Assembly: GCF_001425045.1 (NCBI RefSeq)
Contig: NZ_LMDJ01000002.1
Span: 62,001-126,000, forward strand
DNA: 64,000 nucleotides
Direction of reading: 5' to 3'
From: Massilia sp. Root351
GTDB taxonomy: Bacteria; Pseudomonadota; Gammaproteobacteria; Burkholderiales; Burkholderiaceae_D
Within the stretch, counting starts at the first letter, position 1; each line of letters opens with the position of its first letter. Positions 53,458 to 62,266 of this stretch are shown here, piece by piece. The notes beneath the pieces are model-generated. The model was given only the letters and a program-made list of their open reading frames with translations, did no database searches and had not been told where the DNA came from. A program made the translations under genes and the position numbers.

Positions 53458-56400
53458 TCAGCCGCCGGCCGCAAGATCCTTGCACTGCACCAGGCACGCT
53501 TCGCGCACCCGTTGCACGGTGGCGGGCGAGTCCATCTGGAACCACTCGTTGTGGCCACGGTCGGCGCGTGCCGCCCGGACCGCCTGTTTGACCGCGAAGA
53601 AGGCGGTGGCGGCCAGCGTCATCGGCGGCTCTCCGATCTCCTTGGACGACAGCAGCTCGCTCGCGTCCGGAGCTTGCGGCGCCAGGTCGCGCGGGAACAG
53701 GATCACGTTCATCTCCAGCGGGATGGACTGCGCTGCGGGCGGCTTGTATTCCCAGGTGTTGACCGTGTACAGCGCGCCGGGCGCAGGACGGGTGGCCGAG
53801 GTCGTGGTGGCGGAGGTGGCTGGCTGGTAGCTCAGCTCCTCGCTCAGCACGTAGCCCAGGCCCTGCACGAAGCCGCCTTCAACCTGGCCCACGTCCACGG
53901 CGGGGTTCAGGCTGATCCCCGCGTCGTACACCACGTCGGCCCGCAACACCGTGGTTTCGCCCGTCAGCACGTCGATCTCGACCTCGGTGCAGGCCGCGCT
54001 GAAGGTGTAGCCGTTGAAGTAGTCCACTTCTTCGCTTGCGGCCACCAGTTCACCCTGTGCGTTCCTGACCTGCTTGAAGGTCAGGCCGGTGTCCGGCTTG
54101 TCGCCGCCCGGCACCGCGATGCGCGCCTGCGCCGACAGGTTGACGCGGGCGTTGAAGGCGCTATCGACGATGATGGCCCACATCAGTTTTGGCGGCGCGC
54201 CGTTCGCTTGGGGCATCATGGCGCGCCAGCCTTGCTGGAAATCCCAGAAGTTGATTTGCTTGGTGACGCACCAGGCGTTGCCATGCTGCAGCTGCAGATG
54301 GCGGCAGTAGTCCTCCAGCCGCTGCCGCAGCGCCTGGCAGGCTTGCTGGGCGGCCCCGCCGTTGAAGGAGGTGCCGGTCGACGCGCCCGTGCCTTCAGGG
54401 TTGGGGACCACGGCGGTATCGCATTCGGCCACACGGATCGAGGCCATCGGCACGTTCAGCGCCAGTGCTACCACCTGCGCCACCTTGGTGTCCAGGCCCT
54501 GGCCCATTTCCACGCCGCCGTGGCGCACCAGTACCGCGCCGTCCGGCGAGTAGACCTCGATCAGGGCGCCGCCCTGTTCCAGCGCGGTCAGGTTGAACCC
54601 GGAACCGTATTTGACCGGCAGCAGGGAAATGCCGCGCTTGCGCCAGCGGTTGTTGGCGTTGAACTCGTGCACCGCCTGCTGGCGGGCATGGAAGTCGGAC
54701 TTTTCGATGGTGTAATCCCACACTTCGCGCATGTAGCAGGACTCCAGCGGTTCGCCGTAGGGCGTGCTGTCCCCCGGCACGTACAGGTTCTTTTCCCGCA
54801 CCGTATGGGCCGGCAGGCCGACGCTGTGCGCGGCCGCTTCGACCGCATCTTCCACGATCAGCACCGCCTGCAGCATGCCCATGGTACGCATCGAGGTGTT
54901 GCTGGTCTTGTTGGTGCGGCACACGTCAGCCGCGCAGTTCCAGTTCGGAATGTTGTAGGCGGTGTCGCTGCGCAGCGCCAGGCAGTCGCTGACGATGGGC
55001 GAACATTCGTAGGTGCGGCCGCCGTCCAGCCAGAAATCGGCCTGGAAGCCCAGCAGCTTGCCGTGCGTGGCGGGATTGGAAGCGTCGCCGACGGCGATGT
55101 TGTAATTGCCCAGCACCGGATGGCGATGGCCGAACATGGCGCTGTCGACCTGGCGCAGCAGGGCCAGGCGCACGGTGCGGTTCTGCTTCCAGGCCGCCAC
55201 GGCGGCCATGCTGGAGGCGTAGGCGGAGATGTTGCACTTGCCGCCATAGCCGCCGCCGGTGCGGCGCACCTGCACGCTGACCTGGTTCGACGCCAGCCCG
55301 ATCACGCTGCATGCCGCGCTTTGCACCGAGGCCGGACTCTGGGTGGACGGATGCAGCCGCAGCTGGCGGTCGCCCAGCACTTCGGCCACGCAGGACTGGG
55401 TTTCCATGTAAAAGTGGATCTGGCTGCCGACTTTCTGCTTCGACGACACGCGCGTGCAGGCGACCTGCGTGCCCAGCCCCGGCACGGCAACGCCCTTGGC
55501 CACCACCGGCTCACCGGGGTCGGGCTGGCTGGTGTCGGCCTGCGGCAGCCACTGCAGCGTGCTGCCCTCGCGCGTGATCTGCCAGATATGGGTGGGGAAG
55601 GGCAGCAGGTCGGGGAACACGATTTTCTCGCGTTCGGCCTTGGTGTCGGGCAGGTCGAGCAAGGGCGGCGTGTCCGGATCGGGCGCGAACAGGCACAGTT
55701 CGGTCTGCAGGTGCCAGGCGGCTTCCTGCGCTTCCTGTTCGTCCTCGGCCAGCACCATGCCGATGGACTGGCCAAAGCCGGTCAGCAGCAGCGGCGCGCA
55801 GGCGTCATAGCCGGCCGGCAGCCTGCCGTGCGGACAGGCGGACGGCTCGACGCTGATGGCGAACAGCGGCTCGTCGGCACCGATGCCGATCACCGCCGCC
55901 GCCGGCACGTCGATCGCGGTAACGTAGTCGACCACGCCGGGGAATCGCAGGCGCAGCGCGTCGAGCACCTGGGCCGGACTGGCGTAGCCTTCCACGCCCG
56001 GCACGCGGTATGTGCAGGTGCCCAGCGCGATGGTGCTTTGCACCGGGGCGCCGTTCAGGCCGCGCCGGGGCAGCGGAATGTCATGCACATACTGGGCTTC
56101 GCCGGTGGCTTGCAGGTAGGCGCCGATCTTGATGTAGGGCAGGTTGGCCGGGTATTCGGCCGGTTCCTTCTCGTAGGCCTGGGTGCCGCGCGTCTCTTGC
56201 GGCTGGCTGCGCTGCGCCGCCGAGCGCACCGGTTCCGGCACCGGCAGGCCGCGCCATTGCGCCACCTCGATGAAAAACTTGTACAAATAGGACAGGCACA
56301 GCGCCCGCTTGTAGCCGCTGGAATAGCCCTCGTCCGGCAGTTCCGCATAGTGAGCGGCATGGCGGCGCATGATGGTGTCCACTTCGGCGCCCAGCGCCTC

Positions 56401-57882
56401 CAGCGCCACGCCCAGCGTCGCCTCGGTCCAGGGCTGGCCGAGCAGCGCTGCTTCGCACAGCGGCAAGCGGCAAGCCACCGGCGAGATCCCGCCCAGCACC
56501 AGCACCGCTTCGGTCACGCGCTGCTCCGCGTCCAGCAGCACCCGCATGCCGCCGTTGACGATGGAATGGGCATTGACGATGCGCTGGGCGGTCTTGTAGG
56601 TCTGCGCGTATTCGTTGTCGCGCGTGGCCGGCACCTCGTAGCGCAGCAGCACGCAGCCGCCGTCCAGCTCCGCCGCACTGTTCCACCGCGCGGCGAAGTC
56701 CAGCAGGCCGAAGCGGCGTTCGCCTTCCCAGCCGGGTGCAATGGCGAGCACGTTGGCGCCGAGCGCGGCCAGGGCCGTGAAGCAGTCGGACGGAAACGGT
56801 ACGCCTTGTTCGCCGTGCCGCACCACCAGCATGGTGTTGCCCGCCAGCGTGGCGGCATTGCGCACGATGGTGCCGGCGGTGCGGCCTGCCATGTAGCGCA
56901 GGGCCAGCAGGCCGGGCACGGCGGCGGCGCCGGCAGGCGTGTCGGCGATCTGGCGGTCGAGCAGTTCCAGCAGCGCGCTGTAGCGCATGCCGGCGCCGAG
57001 GGTCAGCCTGCCGTGCGCCGCGCGGCTTTCACGCAATTCGCGCACCTGGGCCAGGTCGATGAAGACGCGCGGGTCCTCCACGGTGGCGGGATAGATGCCG
57101 ATGGAGGTGTTGCCGCCGACCAGGCGCACGTTCTGGCGGTCGGGGTATTGGGCAAGCAGAGCCAGGGCCTCGCCCAGGGTGGTGGGGCGGAACCAGCGGG
57201 CGGCCGGCGCTTCGAAGGCCAGCGCGCGTGCGCGGCGGCGCAGTTCGTGCGGGAAGGAGAGCGTGAACGGCACCGCCTTGTCGATCGCCTCCGCCGGATC
57301 GATGATGCAGGCCATGCTGCCCTGTTCATCGACGGCGGGATTCCAGTCGGACGCGAATTCCTTCTTGAAGCCATACAGGATGGGACGGTAGCCGGTGCAG
57401 CGGCAGATGTTGCCGTCGAACAGCCCCTCGATCTCGGCCTTGGTGCCGGGCTTGGGGCCGCGCTCGGCGATGGCGGCCGTCATGTTCATGACCCAGCCGG
57501 GCGTGCAGAAACCGCATTGGGTGCCGTTGTTGTCCGCCAAACACTTCTGGACGGTGCTGATGGCCTCGGACTTCACGCTGCCCGTGCCTTCCACCGTGGT
57601 GACCATCATCCCGTCCAGCGCCGCCAGCGGCCGCATGCAGGAGTTGATGGATGAATTTTTCACCGTTTGCGTCGCCTCGTCCCACTCCGACAGCAGCACG
57701 GTGCAGGCGCCGCAGCCGCCCTGTTTGCAGCCGATCTTGGTGCCGGTCAGCCCAACGTCGGGTGAGCGCAAATAGTCGGCCAACAGCATTTTCGGGTCCA
57801 CGTTGTGGCGCTGGACGCGCTTGCCGTTCAAATAAAAAACCAGGTCGGCGCTAAAGCCGGGAACGCTGTGGCTGTCGGGCAT
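53458..57882 (-). CDS. Single-chain xanthine dehydrogenase/aldehyde oxidase-like molybdoenzyme
   Basis: This 1474-residue protein carries all domains in one chain, as in eukaryotic XDH. The order is a plant-type 2Fe-2S centre (Cys52, 57, 60 and 82), a helical 2Fe-2S domain (Cys123, 126, 160 and 162), an FAD domain (LVGGNTSIGIYP about 255), and the molybdopterin domains from about 590. The latter hold GSQIHFYMETQ, RTGGGYGGK, GGVEMGQGLDTKVAQ and the catalytic Glu1418 in GEPPMTLAA. The region equivalent to the FGGPQ motif reads MGMLQ, so the substrate may not be a purine. Most bacterial relatives are split into two or three subunits. There is no accessory gene such as xdhC nearby. The start has AGGAATT upstream. 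Confidence 0.85.
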   Translation of the reverse strand: MPDSHSVPGFSADLVFYLNGKRVQRHNVDPKMLLADYLRSPDVGLTGTKIGCKQGGCGACTVLLSEWDEATQTVKNSSINSCMRPLAALDGMMVTTVEGTGSVKSEAISTVQKCLADNNGTQCGFCTPGWVMNMTAAIAERGPKPGTKAEIEGLFDGNICRCTGYRPILYGFKKEFASDWNPAVDEQGSMACIIDPAEAIDKAVPFTLSFPHELRRRARALAFEAPAARWFRPTTLGEALALLAQYPDRQNVRLVGGNTSIGIYPATVEDPRVFIDLAQVRELRESRAAHGRLTLGAGMRYSALLELLDRQIADTPAGAAAVPGLLALRYMAGRTAGTIVRNAATLAGNTMLVVRHGEQGVPFPSDCFTALAALGANVLAIAPGWEGERRFGLLDFAARWNSAAELDGGCVLLRYEVPATRDNEYAQTYKTAQRIVNAHSIVNGGMRVLLDAEQRVTEAVLVLGGISPVACRLPLCEAALLGQPWTEATLGVALEALGAEVDTIMRRHAAHYAELPDEGYSSGYKRALCLSYLYKFFIEVAQWRGLPVPEPVRSAAQRSQPQETRGTQAYEKEPAEYPANLPYIKIGAYLQATGEAQYVHDIPLPRRGLNGAPVQSTIALGTCTYRVPGVEGYASPAQVLDALRLRFPGVVDYVTAIDVPAAAVIGIGADEPLFAISVEPSACPHGRLPAGYDACAPLLLTGFGQSIGMVLAEDEQEAQEAAWHLQTELCLFAPDPDTPPLLDLPDTKAEREKIVFPDLLPFPTHIWQITREGSTLQWLPQADTSQPDPGEPVVAKGVAVPGLGTQVACTRVSSKQKVGSQIHFYMETQSCVAEVLGDRQLRLHPSTQSPASVQSAACSVIGLASNQVSVQVRRTGGGYGGKCNISAYASSMAAVAAWKQNRTVRLALLRQVDSAMFGHRHPVLGNYNIAVGDASNPATHGKLLGFQADFWLDGGRTYECSPIVSDCLALRSDTAYNIPNWNCAADVCRTNKTSNTSMRTMGMLQAVLIVEDAVEAAAHSVGLPAHTVREKNLYVPGDSTPYGEPLESCYMREVWDYTIEKSDFHARQQAVHEFNANNRWRKRGISLLPVKYGSGFNLTALEQGGALIEVYSPDGAVLVRHGGVEMGQGLDTKVAQVVALALNVPMASIRVAECDTAVVPNPEGTGASTGTSFNGGAAQQACQALRQRLEDYCRHLQLQHGNAWCVTKQINFWDFQQGWRAMMPQANGAPPKLMWAIIVDSAFNARVNLSAQARIAVPGGDKPDTGLTFKQVRNAQGELVAASEEVDYFNGYTFSAACTEVEIDVLTGETTVLRADVVYDAGISLNPAVDVGQVEGGFVQGLGYVLSEELSYQPATSATTTSATRPAPGALYTVNTWEYKPPAAQSIPLEMNVILFPRDLAPQAPDASELLSSKEIGEPPMTLAATAFFAVKQAVRAARADRGHNEWFQMDSPATVQRVREACLVQCKDLAAGG

Positions 57883-58157
57883 GGTGAATTCCTGTTCGCT
57901 GTTGGAAGTTATCGTTTTAAAAGCTATTACACGCTGGTGATCCTGATAACCTTAGCAGAAGCCAAATGGCAAATCAATCGCCCGAGGTTGAGTGCTTGCC
58001 GCCCGAACGATGGCGGCAATTGTTGTTGTTAATTTGGGAATGGCTGGAAATTCCCAAGCTGGATTCTCGAGTTTTCGAATATATTGTGAGGTCGATAGAA
58101 ATGGGCGGGCCGGCTGGCGGCTTTCATTTCTTAATCAAACTTCCCGGGAGGCTCCAG
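57883..58157. other. Non-coding stretch before the decayed gene
   Basis: This AT-richer gap lies between the molybdoenzyme start and a decayed gene on the plus strand. Short open frames exist but have no Shine-Dalgarno and no recognisable domain. It presumably carries the molybdoenzyme promoter near 57900-57960, but I could not choose a -35/-10 pair. Confidence 0.4.
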
Positions 58158-58578
58158 ATGAACGTGAAATCGGGACTGTCTTGCGCCAGCTTCACCGCAG
58201 TGCTGCTGTGCCTGTCCCAAGGGGCTGAGAATTCCTTTGAGCCACACCCATATCGAGATCACGCCGGGAATAGATGGGCAAATTTATGATATTGCCATAG
58301 ACAATGTGTTCGCGCCGGATTATGACCGAACCAAGTGGTGGTTCCGCCGTCCTATGCAAAAAGCTTGACCGCGAACAGCACGGTTAATTTATGCAGCGGC
58401 AATCCCCCCCAAAGTGCCGTACGCGCTCAACGAGACCGTTGCCAGCCAGGGTGTCGACTGGGTACATACGAACTGTGCAGCGAGCGGTTATAAGTCGGCT
58501 TTTAAAAACGGACTCATCTACAGCCAGAATATCAATTTGACGAATAGCCAGACTTATTGCCGTCTTTGTCCCAATTGA
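58158..58578 (+). pseudogene. Frameshifted gene for a small secreted protein
   Basis: Behind a good GGGAGG, ATG 58158 starts a signal-peptide-like MNVKSGLSCASFTAVLLCLS. The coding sense then jumps frame. From 58237 a second frame reads LSHTHIEITPG and DIAIDNVFAPDYDRTK. A third continues VVPPSYAKSLTANSTVNLC up to a run of seven C residues near 58414. After that run a further frame reads KVPYALNETVASQGVDW and YKSAFKNGLIYSQN to a stop at 58578. With six C residues the last two parts would join. At least three frame changes within 420 bp mean the gene is dead. The protein family is not named, but the parts clearly belong together. Confidence 0.65.
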
Positions 58579-58606
58579 TATTGACTACGCCGCGCTGCGC
58601 GCGTTA

Positions 58607-58861
58607 TTGGAAAATGCCTGGGGGATGGGGCATAATGAACCTATGGACGCCGCAGCCGGCATCATTGTCATAGGGAACTTTCCCCAGCTCCGACTGATCG
58701 CATGGAATCGTAATCCGCATGAGGCGAGCACCGGGGCGGAGGCGTTCGACCTCTACGAGCACAACTGGCGGTTCGTTGACGCAACTGCCATGCCGCCGCA
58801 CGAGCGTGCCATGCTCGACCGCCTCACGCATGAATACGGCCATGGCATCTTGCATGTTTGA
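58607..58861 (+). CDS. Small protein partnered with an AbiEii-like nucleotidyltransferase
   Basis: This protein of about 84 residues contains IIVIGNFPQLRLIAWNRNP, AFDLYEHNWRFVD and a C-terminal YGHGILHV. Small proteins of this look are commonly encoded immediately before nucleotidyltransferase genes of the AbiEii type. Its stop overlaps the start of the next gene by 8 bp, so the pair is translationally coupled. The true start is uncertain: TTG 58607 is used here; ATG 58625 and ATG 58643 are alternatives, and the reading frame stays open further upstream without an ATG. It may be an antitoxin or a regulatory partner, which is inferred from gene order. Confidence 0.65.
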   Translation: MENAWGMGHNEPMDAAAGIIVIGNFPQLRLIAWNRNPHEASTGAEAFDLYEHNWRFVDATAMPPHERAMLDRLTHEYGHGILHV

Positions 58862-59543
58862 CCGGCCTCGCCACCAGCGCGTCGCAAAGTTCCTCGCATC
58901 CCTCAATGCAGATTTTCTTGCCCAGTCCTGCTGCTATTTCGGCGGCGGGACCGCAATCGTGTTGTCGCTGAACGAGTACCGGGAGTCGGCCGATGTTGAT
59001 TTCCTGTGCAGCTCGGTTGATGGCTACCGTGCTTTGCGCAATACGATCACTAACGCTTCGTTGGGAGACATTCTCAGTCAACCGGTTGAACTGGCCCGCG
59101 AGGTGCGTGCGGACCGCTATGGCATTCGGACGTTCGTGCGTGTGGACGGCGTCCCGATCAAATTTGAGATCGGGAATGAGGCCCGGATGAATGTCACAGG
59201 CGCGCTGAGTCCTCTGTTTGGTGTGCCAACGCTGTGCCGTGAGGATATGTACGCCGAACAGCTACTGGCTAATGCGGACCGGTACGGCGAACGCTCAGTT
59301 GCCAGCCGCGATGCCATCGACTTGGCGATGCTGATTGAGAACTGGGGCCCGATCCCTGACGAGGCCTGGGCCAAAGCACGAAGGGCATATGGTCACAGCG
59401 TCGACGCGGGCTACAGCAAGGCAGTTTCATTGGTAAGCGATCAGGCATACTTGTCGTCCTGCTTGCAGAAAATGGGCATGCAGCCCGTTTTGGCCGGGCG
59501 TATTCTGGCATTGTTGCAAGGCTTCCAGTCTTCCGAAGGCTAG
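58854..59543 (+). CDS. AbiEii/AbiGii-type nucleotidyltransferase
   Basis: This 229-residue protein of the nucleotidyltransferase superfamily has FGGGTAIVLSLNEYRESADVD followed by FLCSS. It therefore contains the GG...D-x-D core that binds metal and nucleotide in the AbiEii/MenT group. The later RDAIDLAMLIENWG is the usual helical support region. Family members act as toxins in abortive infection or tRNA-modifying systems, but many stand-alone copies have other roles. The preceding 84-residue gene overlaps it by 8 bp. The start ATG at 58854 is chosen because earlier in-frame codons lie inside the partner gene. Confidence 0.8.
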   Translation: MFDRPRHQRVAKFLASLNADFLAQSCCYFGGGTAIVLSLNEYRESADVDFLCSSVDGYRALRNTITNASLGDILSQPVELAREVRADRYGIRTFVRVDGVPIKFEIGNEARMNVTGALSPLFGVPTLCREDMYAEQLLANADRYGERSVASRDAIDLAMLIENWGPIPDEAWAKARRAYGHSVDAGYSKAVSLVSDQAYLSSCLQKMGMQPVLAGRILALLQGFQSSEG

Positions 59544-59623
59544 GCGGCAAAGCGCTTGCGTGCTTCCCGCCGTGGCGACGCCACCGCTGCCGGGTGGCGC
59601 CATGCATGCCGGGCGGCAGCGGG

Positions 59624-60958
59624 TCAGGTGGCGGCGGTTTGCGGCCCGTTGGCCGGCTCGGCCGTGCCGTCGTCATGGTGGAAGGGGGCCTTCCAGCACA
59701 CGATGAAGGATGGGATGGTGGCCACCATGACGAACACGAAGTAGGTCACGTAGCCCATCATCTCCTGCAGGTAGCCGCTGAGCACGCCGGTCACCATGCC
59801 GCACAGGCCCATCAGGCCGGTACCGAAAGCGTAGTGGGTGGTGGCGTACTTGCCGGGGGCCAGCTGCTGCATCAGGTAGATCATGAAGCCGACCGCGCCA
59901 AAGCCGAAGAAGAACTTCTCGATCACCACGCCGGAGGCGATGGCGAACACGCTGTCGGGCTGGTAGACGCTCATCACCAGGAAGGTGGCGTTGGGGATGT
60001 TGATGGCGCAGCACAGCGTGAACAGGGTGGCTTTCAGCCCGCGCCGCGCCACGAACCAGCCGCCCAGCAGTGAACCCAGCAGCACGGCAGCCAGGCCGTA
60101 GGTGCCGTAGATGATGCCCAGTTGCTCGTTCGACAGGCCCAGGCCGCCCTTGCTCACCGGGTCCACCATGAAGAAGGGACCGATCTTTTCCAGGAAGCCC
60201 ACGCTGAGGCGGAACAGGAAGGCGAAGGCGATCATCAGCCACACGCCGCGCTTGGCGAACAGGGTGCGGAAGGCGTCCAGCAGGATGCGGCGCGCTTCGG
60301 CCGCAGAGGAGGGCGTGTCCGGGGCGCGCGCGCCGTCCGGCATCACGCGTACGTGCCAGGCCATCATCAGCAGCGTCAGCACGGCGACGATGATGAAGAT
60401 GACGCGCCAGGCGTCCATCCACTCCGGGCCGAAGGTCTTCGGATCATGGCCGAACACGTCGGCGTGCAGGCGGCCGGACAGGTACACCAGGCCGCCCGAG
60501 GCGACGATGGGGCCGACGTTCCACGACAGGCTCTGGATGCCGCAGTACAGCGACTGGCTGCGCGAGTCGAGCGAGGTGACGTACACGCCGTCGCTGGCGA
60601 TGTCCTGGGTGGCGCCGATGAAGGACATCAGCACGAACATCACCATCAGCATCACCAGCGCGTTCGGGATCGCCATGGCCAGCGCGATGGCGCCGAAGCC
60701 GAGCGCCAGCAGCAGCTGCGTGGCCAGCACGAAGAATTTCTTGGTGCGGTACATGTCCACGAAGGGGGCGAACAGCGGCTTGACGGTGTAGGCGAAGATC
60801 AGCAGGCTGGAATAGCCGGCGGCCTGGCCGTTGTCCATGCCCAGGTTCTTGAACATGATGGAACTGACGCTGGTCAGCATCACATAGGCCAGCGCCATGG
60901 TGAAGTAACCGGTGGGCACCCATAGCAGCGGCGAGGTGGTGGGGCGGGTTGGTGGCAT
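59624..60958 (-). CDS. MFS transporter, AmpG-like or sugar-importer type
   Basis: This 444-residue protein has about 12 transmembrane helices and major-facilitator features (YSSLLIFAYTVKPLFAPFVD, GATQDIASDGVYV, GLGLSNEQLGIIYGTYG). The overall look is that of the AmpG-like MFS group, members of which import sugars or muropeptides. The start ATG has GGAG upstream. Its promoter is overlapped by two LacI-family operators, which suggests control by a sugar-responsive repressor and hence a sugar substrate. No LacI gene is in the window, so the regulator lies elsewhere. Confidence 0.85.
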   Translation of the reverse strand: MPPTRPTTSPLLWVPTGYFTMALAYVMLTSVSSIMFKNLGMDNGQAAGYSSLLIFAYTVKPLFAPFVDMYRTKKFFVLATQLLLALGFGAIALAMAIPNALVMLMVMFVLMSFIGATQDIASDGVYVTSLDSRSQSLYCGIQSLSWNVGPIVASGGLVYLSGRLHADVFGHDPKTFGPEWMDAWRVIFIIVAVLTLLMMAWHVRVMPDGARAPDTPSSAAEARRILLDAFRTLFAKRGVWLMIAFAFLFRLSVGFLEKIGPFFMVDPVSKGGLGLSNEQLGIIYGTYGLAAVLLGSLLGGWFVARRGLKATLFTLCCAINIPNATFLVMSVYQPDSVFAIASGVVIEKFFFGFGAVGFMIYLMQQLAPGKYATTHYAFGTGLMGLCGMVTGVLSGYLQEMMGYVTYFVFVMVATIPSFIVCWKAPFHHDDGTAEPANGPQTAAT

Positions 60959-60986
60959 TGCGTGTCTCCGTTGCTGCTTGCAGCTT

Positions 60987-61036
60987 ATTTTACCGGTGGC
61001 TTGAAAACGTTTTCACATTTTATGAAAACGTTTTCA
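60987..61036 (-). promoter_or_regulatory. Tandem LacI-family operators over the MFS promoter
   Basis: Two identical perfect 14-bp palindromes TGAAAACGTTTTCA lie at 61002-61015 and 61023-61036, centre-to-centre 21 bp, i.e. on the same DNA face. On the minus strand a -35-like TGAAAA (61015-61010) sits inside the nearer one, with -10 TAAAAT at 60992-60987 after 17 bp. Binding would block RNA polymerase. Confidence 0.85.
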
Positions 61037-61063
61037 TGATACCGAGAGACTTTTCATCATGTC

Positions 61064-61085
61064 AAACAAAACCGCAGTTTTGCGG
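61064..61085 (-). terminator. Terminator after PPK2
   Basis: On the minus strand CCGCA / AAAC / TGCGG is followed by TTTTGTTT. The stem is short (5 bp) but GC-only. It lies about 75 bp after the PPK2 stop and just before the MFS operators. Confidence 0.5.
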
Positions 61086-61159
61086 CAAATTGATTGCCGG
61101 GATAGGCGAACTGCCGGGAGAGGCGGGGACGGGGCGGCTTGCGGCAGCCCCGCAGCAGG

Positions 61160-62077
61160 CTAGTAGAATTCCGGGACCACGATCTCCTGCGGCACCGGGC
61201 GGCGTACATAGTCGTCGTTGTATTCCCGCTCGGGCAGCTGGATCAGCGGGCGCTCGACTTCGACATAGGGCATCTGCTGCAGCAAGTGGTGGATGCAGTT
61301 CAGGCGCGCCTTCTTCTTGTCCACGCCTTGCACCACCCACCATTTGGCTTCTTCGATGTGGGTGCGCTCCAGCATGATCTCCTTGGCCTTGGTGTATTCC
61401 TCCCAGCGGCGGCGCGATTCGAGGTCCATCGGGCTGAGCTTCCACTGCTTGAGCGGGTCGTGGATGCGGCTCAGGAAGCGCGCGTTCTGTTCCTCGTCCG
61501 AGATGGAGAACCAGTACTTGATCACCTGGATGCCGGAGCGCACCAGCATGCGCTCGAATTCCGGCACAGACTGGAAGAATTCCTCGTACTGCTCGTTGCT
61601 GCAAAAGCCCATCACGCGCTCGATGCCAGCGCGGTTGTACCAGCTGCGGTCGAACAGCACGATCTCGCCGGCGGCCGGCAGGTGGGCCACGTAGCGCTGG
61701 AAATACCATTGCGTGCGTTCGCGGTCGTTGGGGGCGGGCAGGGCGGCCACCCGGCACACGCGCGGATTCAGGCGCTGCACGATGCGCTTGATGACGCCGC
61801 CCTTGCCGGCCGCGTCGCGGCCCTCAAACAGGATCACCACCTTGTGGCCGGTGTGCACCACCCAGTCCTGCAGCTTGACCAGCTCGGCCTGCATGCGGAA
61901 CAGTTCGCGGAAGTAGACCCGTCGCGCTTCCTTTTCCTGCTCACTGCGGCCTTGCTGCGGCAGCAGGGTGCCGGAATCGAGGTCGCGGTCGTCCAGCTCC
62001 AGTTCCAGTTCCTCGTCGTAGCTGTCGACAATGTCCTTGTGCACGCGGGCGGTCAGTTCTCTCAGTTGGATGTCCAT
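61160..62077 (-). CDS. ppk2: Polyphosphate kinase 2 (PPK2)
   Basis: This 305-residue single-domain PPK2 has Walker A FEGRDAAGKGG (residues 85-94) and Walker B LFDRSWYNRAG with Asp144. The lid region follows (HDPLKQWKLSPMDLESRRRW), then IHHLLQQMPY near the end. It transfers phosphate between polyphosphate and nucleoside di- or monophosphates in the cytoplasm. Domain length is that of class I enzymes, which prefer nucleoside diphosphates, but the class is not certain by eye. ATG 62077 gives the normal family start; a longer frame from 62173 has no support. It looks like a housekeeping gene unrelated to the glycan island. Confidence 0.9.
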   Translation of the reverse strand: MDIQLRELTARVHKDIVDSYDEELELELDDRDLDSGTLLPQQGRSEQEKEARRVYFRELFRMQAELVKLQDWVVHTGHKVVILFEGRDAAGKGGVIKRIVQRLNPRVCRVAALPAPNDRERTQWYFQRYVAHLPAAGEIVLFDRSWYNRAGIERVMGFCSNEQYEEFFQSVPEFERMLVRSGIQVIKYWFSISDEEQNARFLSRIHDPLKQWKLSPMDLESRRRWEEYTKAKEIMLERTHIEEAKWWVVQGVDKKKARLNCIHHLLQQMPYVEVERPLIQLPEREYNDDYVRRPVPQEIVVPEFY

Positions 62078-62212
62078 GGTGGGCGTTCGCAGTAGCCTGA
62101 TGATAGTCGTCCGAGTATAGGCGGGCGATGTGACATGCCCGTGACCGGGCTGCCGGTTTGTTGTGGCGGACAAACGGTACGCCGGTTTAGATTGCGCATT
62201 TCGGGATCGAAG

Positions 62213-62225
62213 TGGTAACGTTAAC
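62213..62225. promoter_or_regulatory. LacI-like AACGTT element upstream of PL8
   Basis: A short TAACGTTA palindrome (62216-62223) inside GGTAACGTTAACC lies about 45 bp before the PL8 start. The AACGTT core is shared with the MFS operators. It is a single weak site, so control by the same type of regulator is only a suggestion. Confidence 0.35.
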
Positions 62226-62266
62226 CTATAAAAATAATCCTGGTTGCGCTCAAATTGGAGAAACCG

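Noticed and set aside
53410..57654. A 1414-codon open frame antisense to the molybdoenzyme gene
   Set aside because: It mirrors the codon pattern of the real gene in high-GC DNA, has no domain, signal or ribosome site, and overlaps a protein with clear cofactor motifs.
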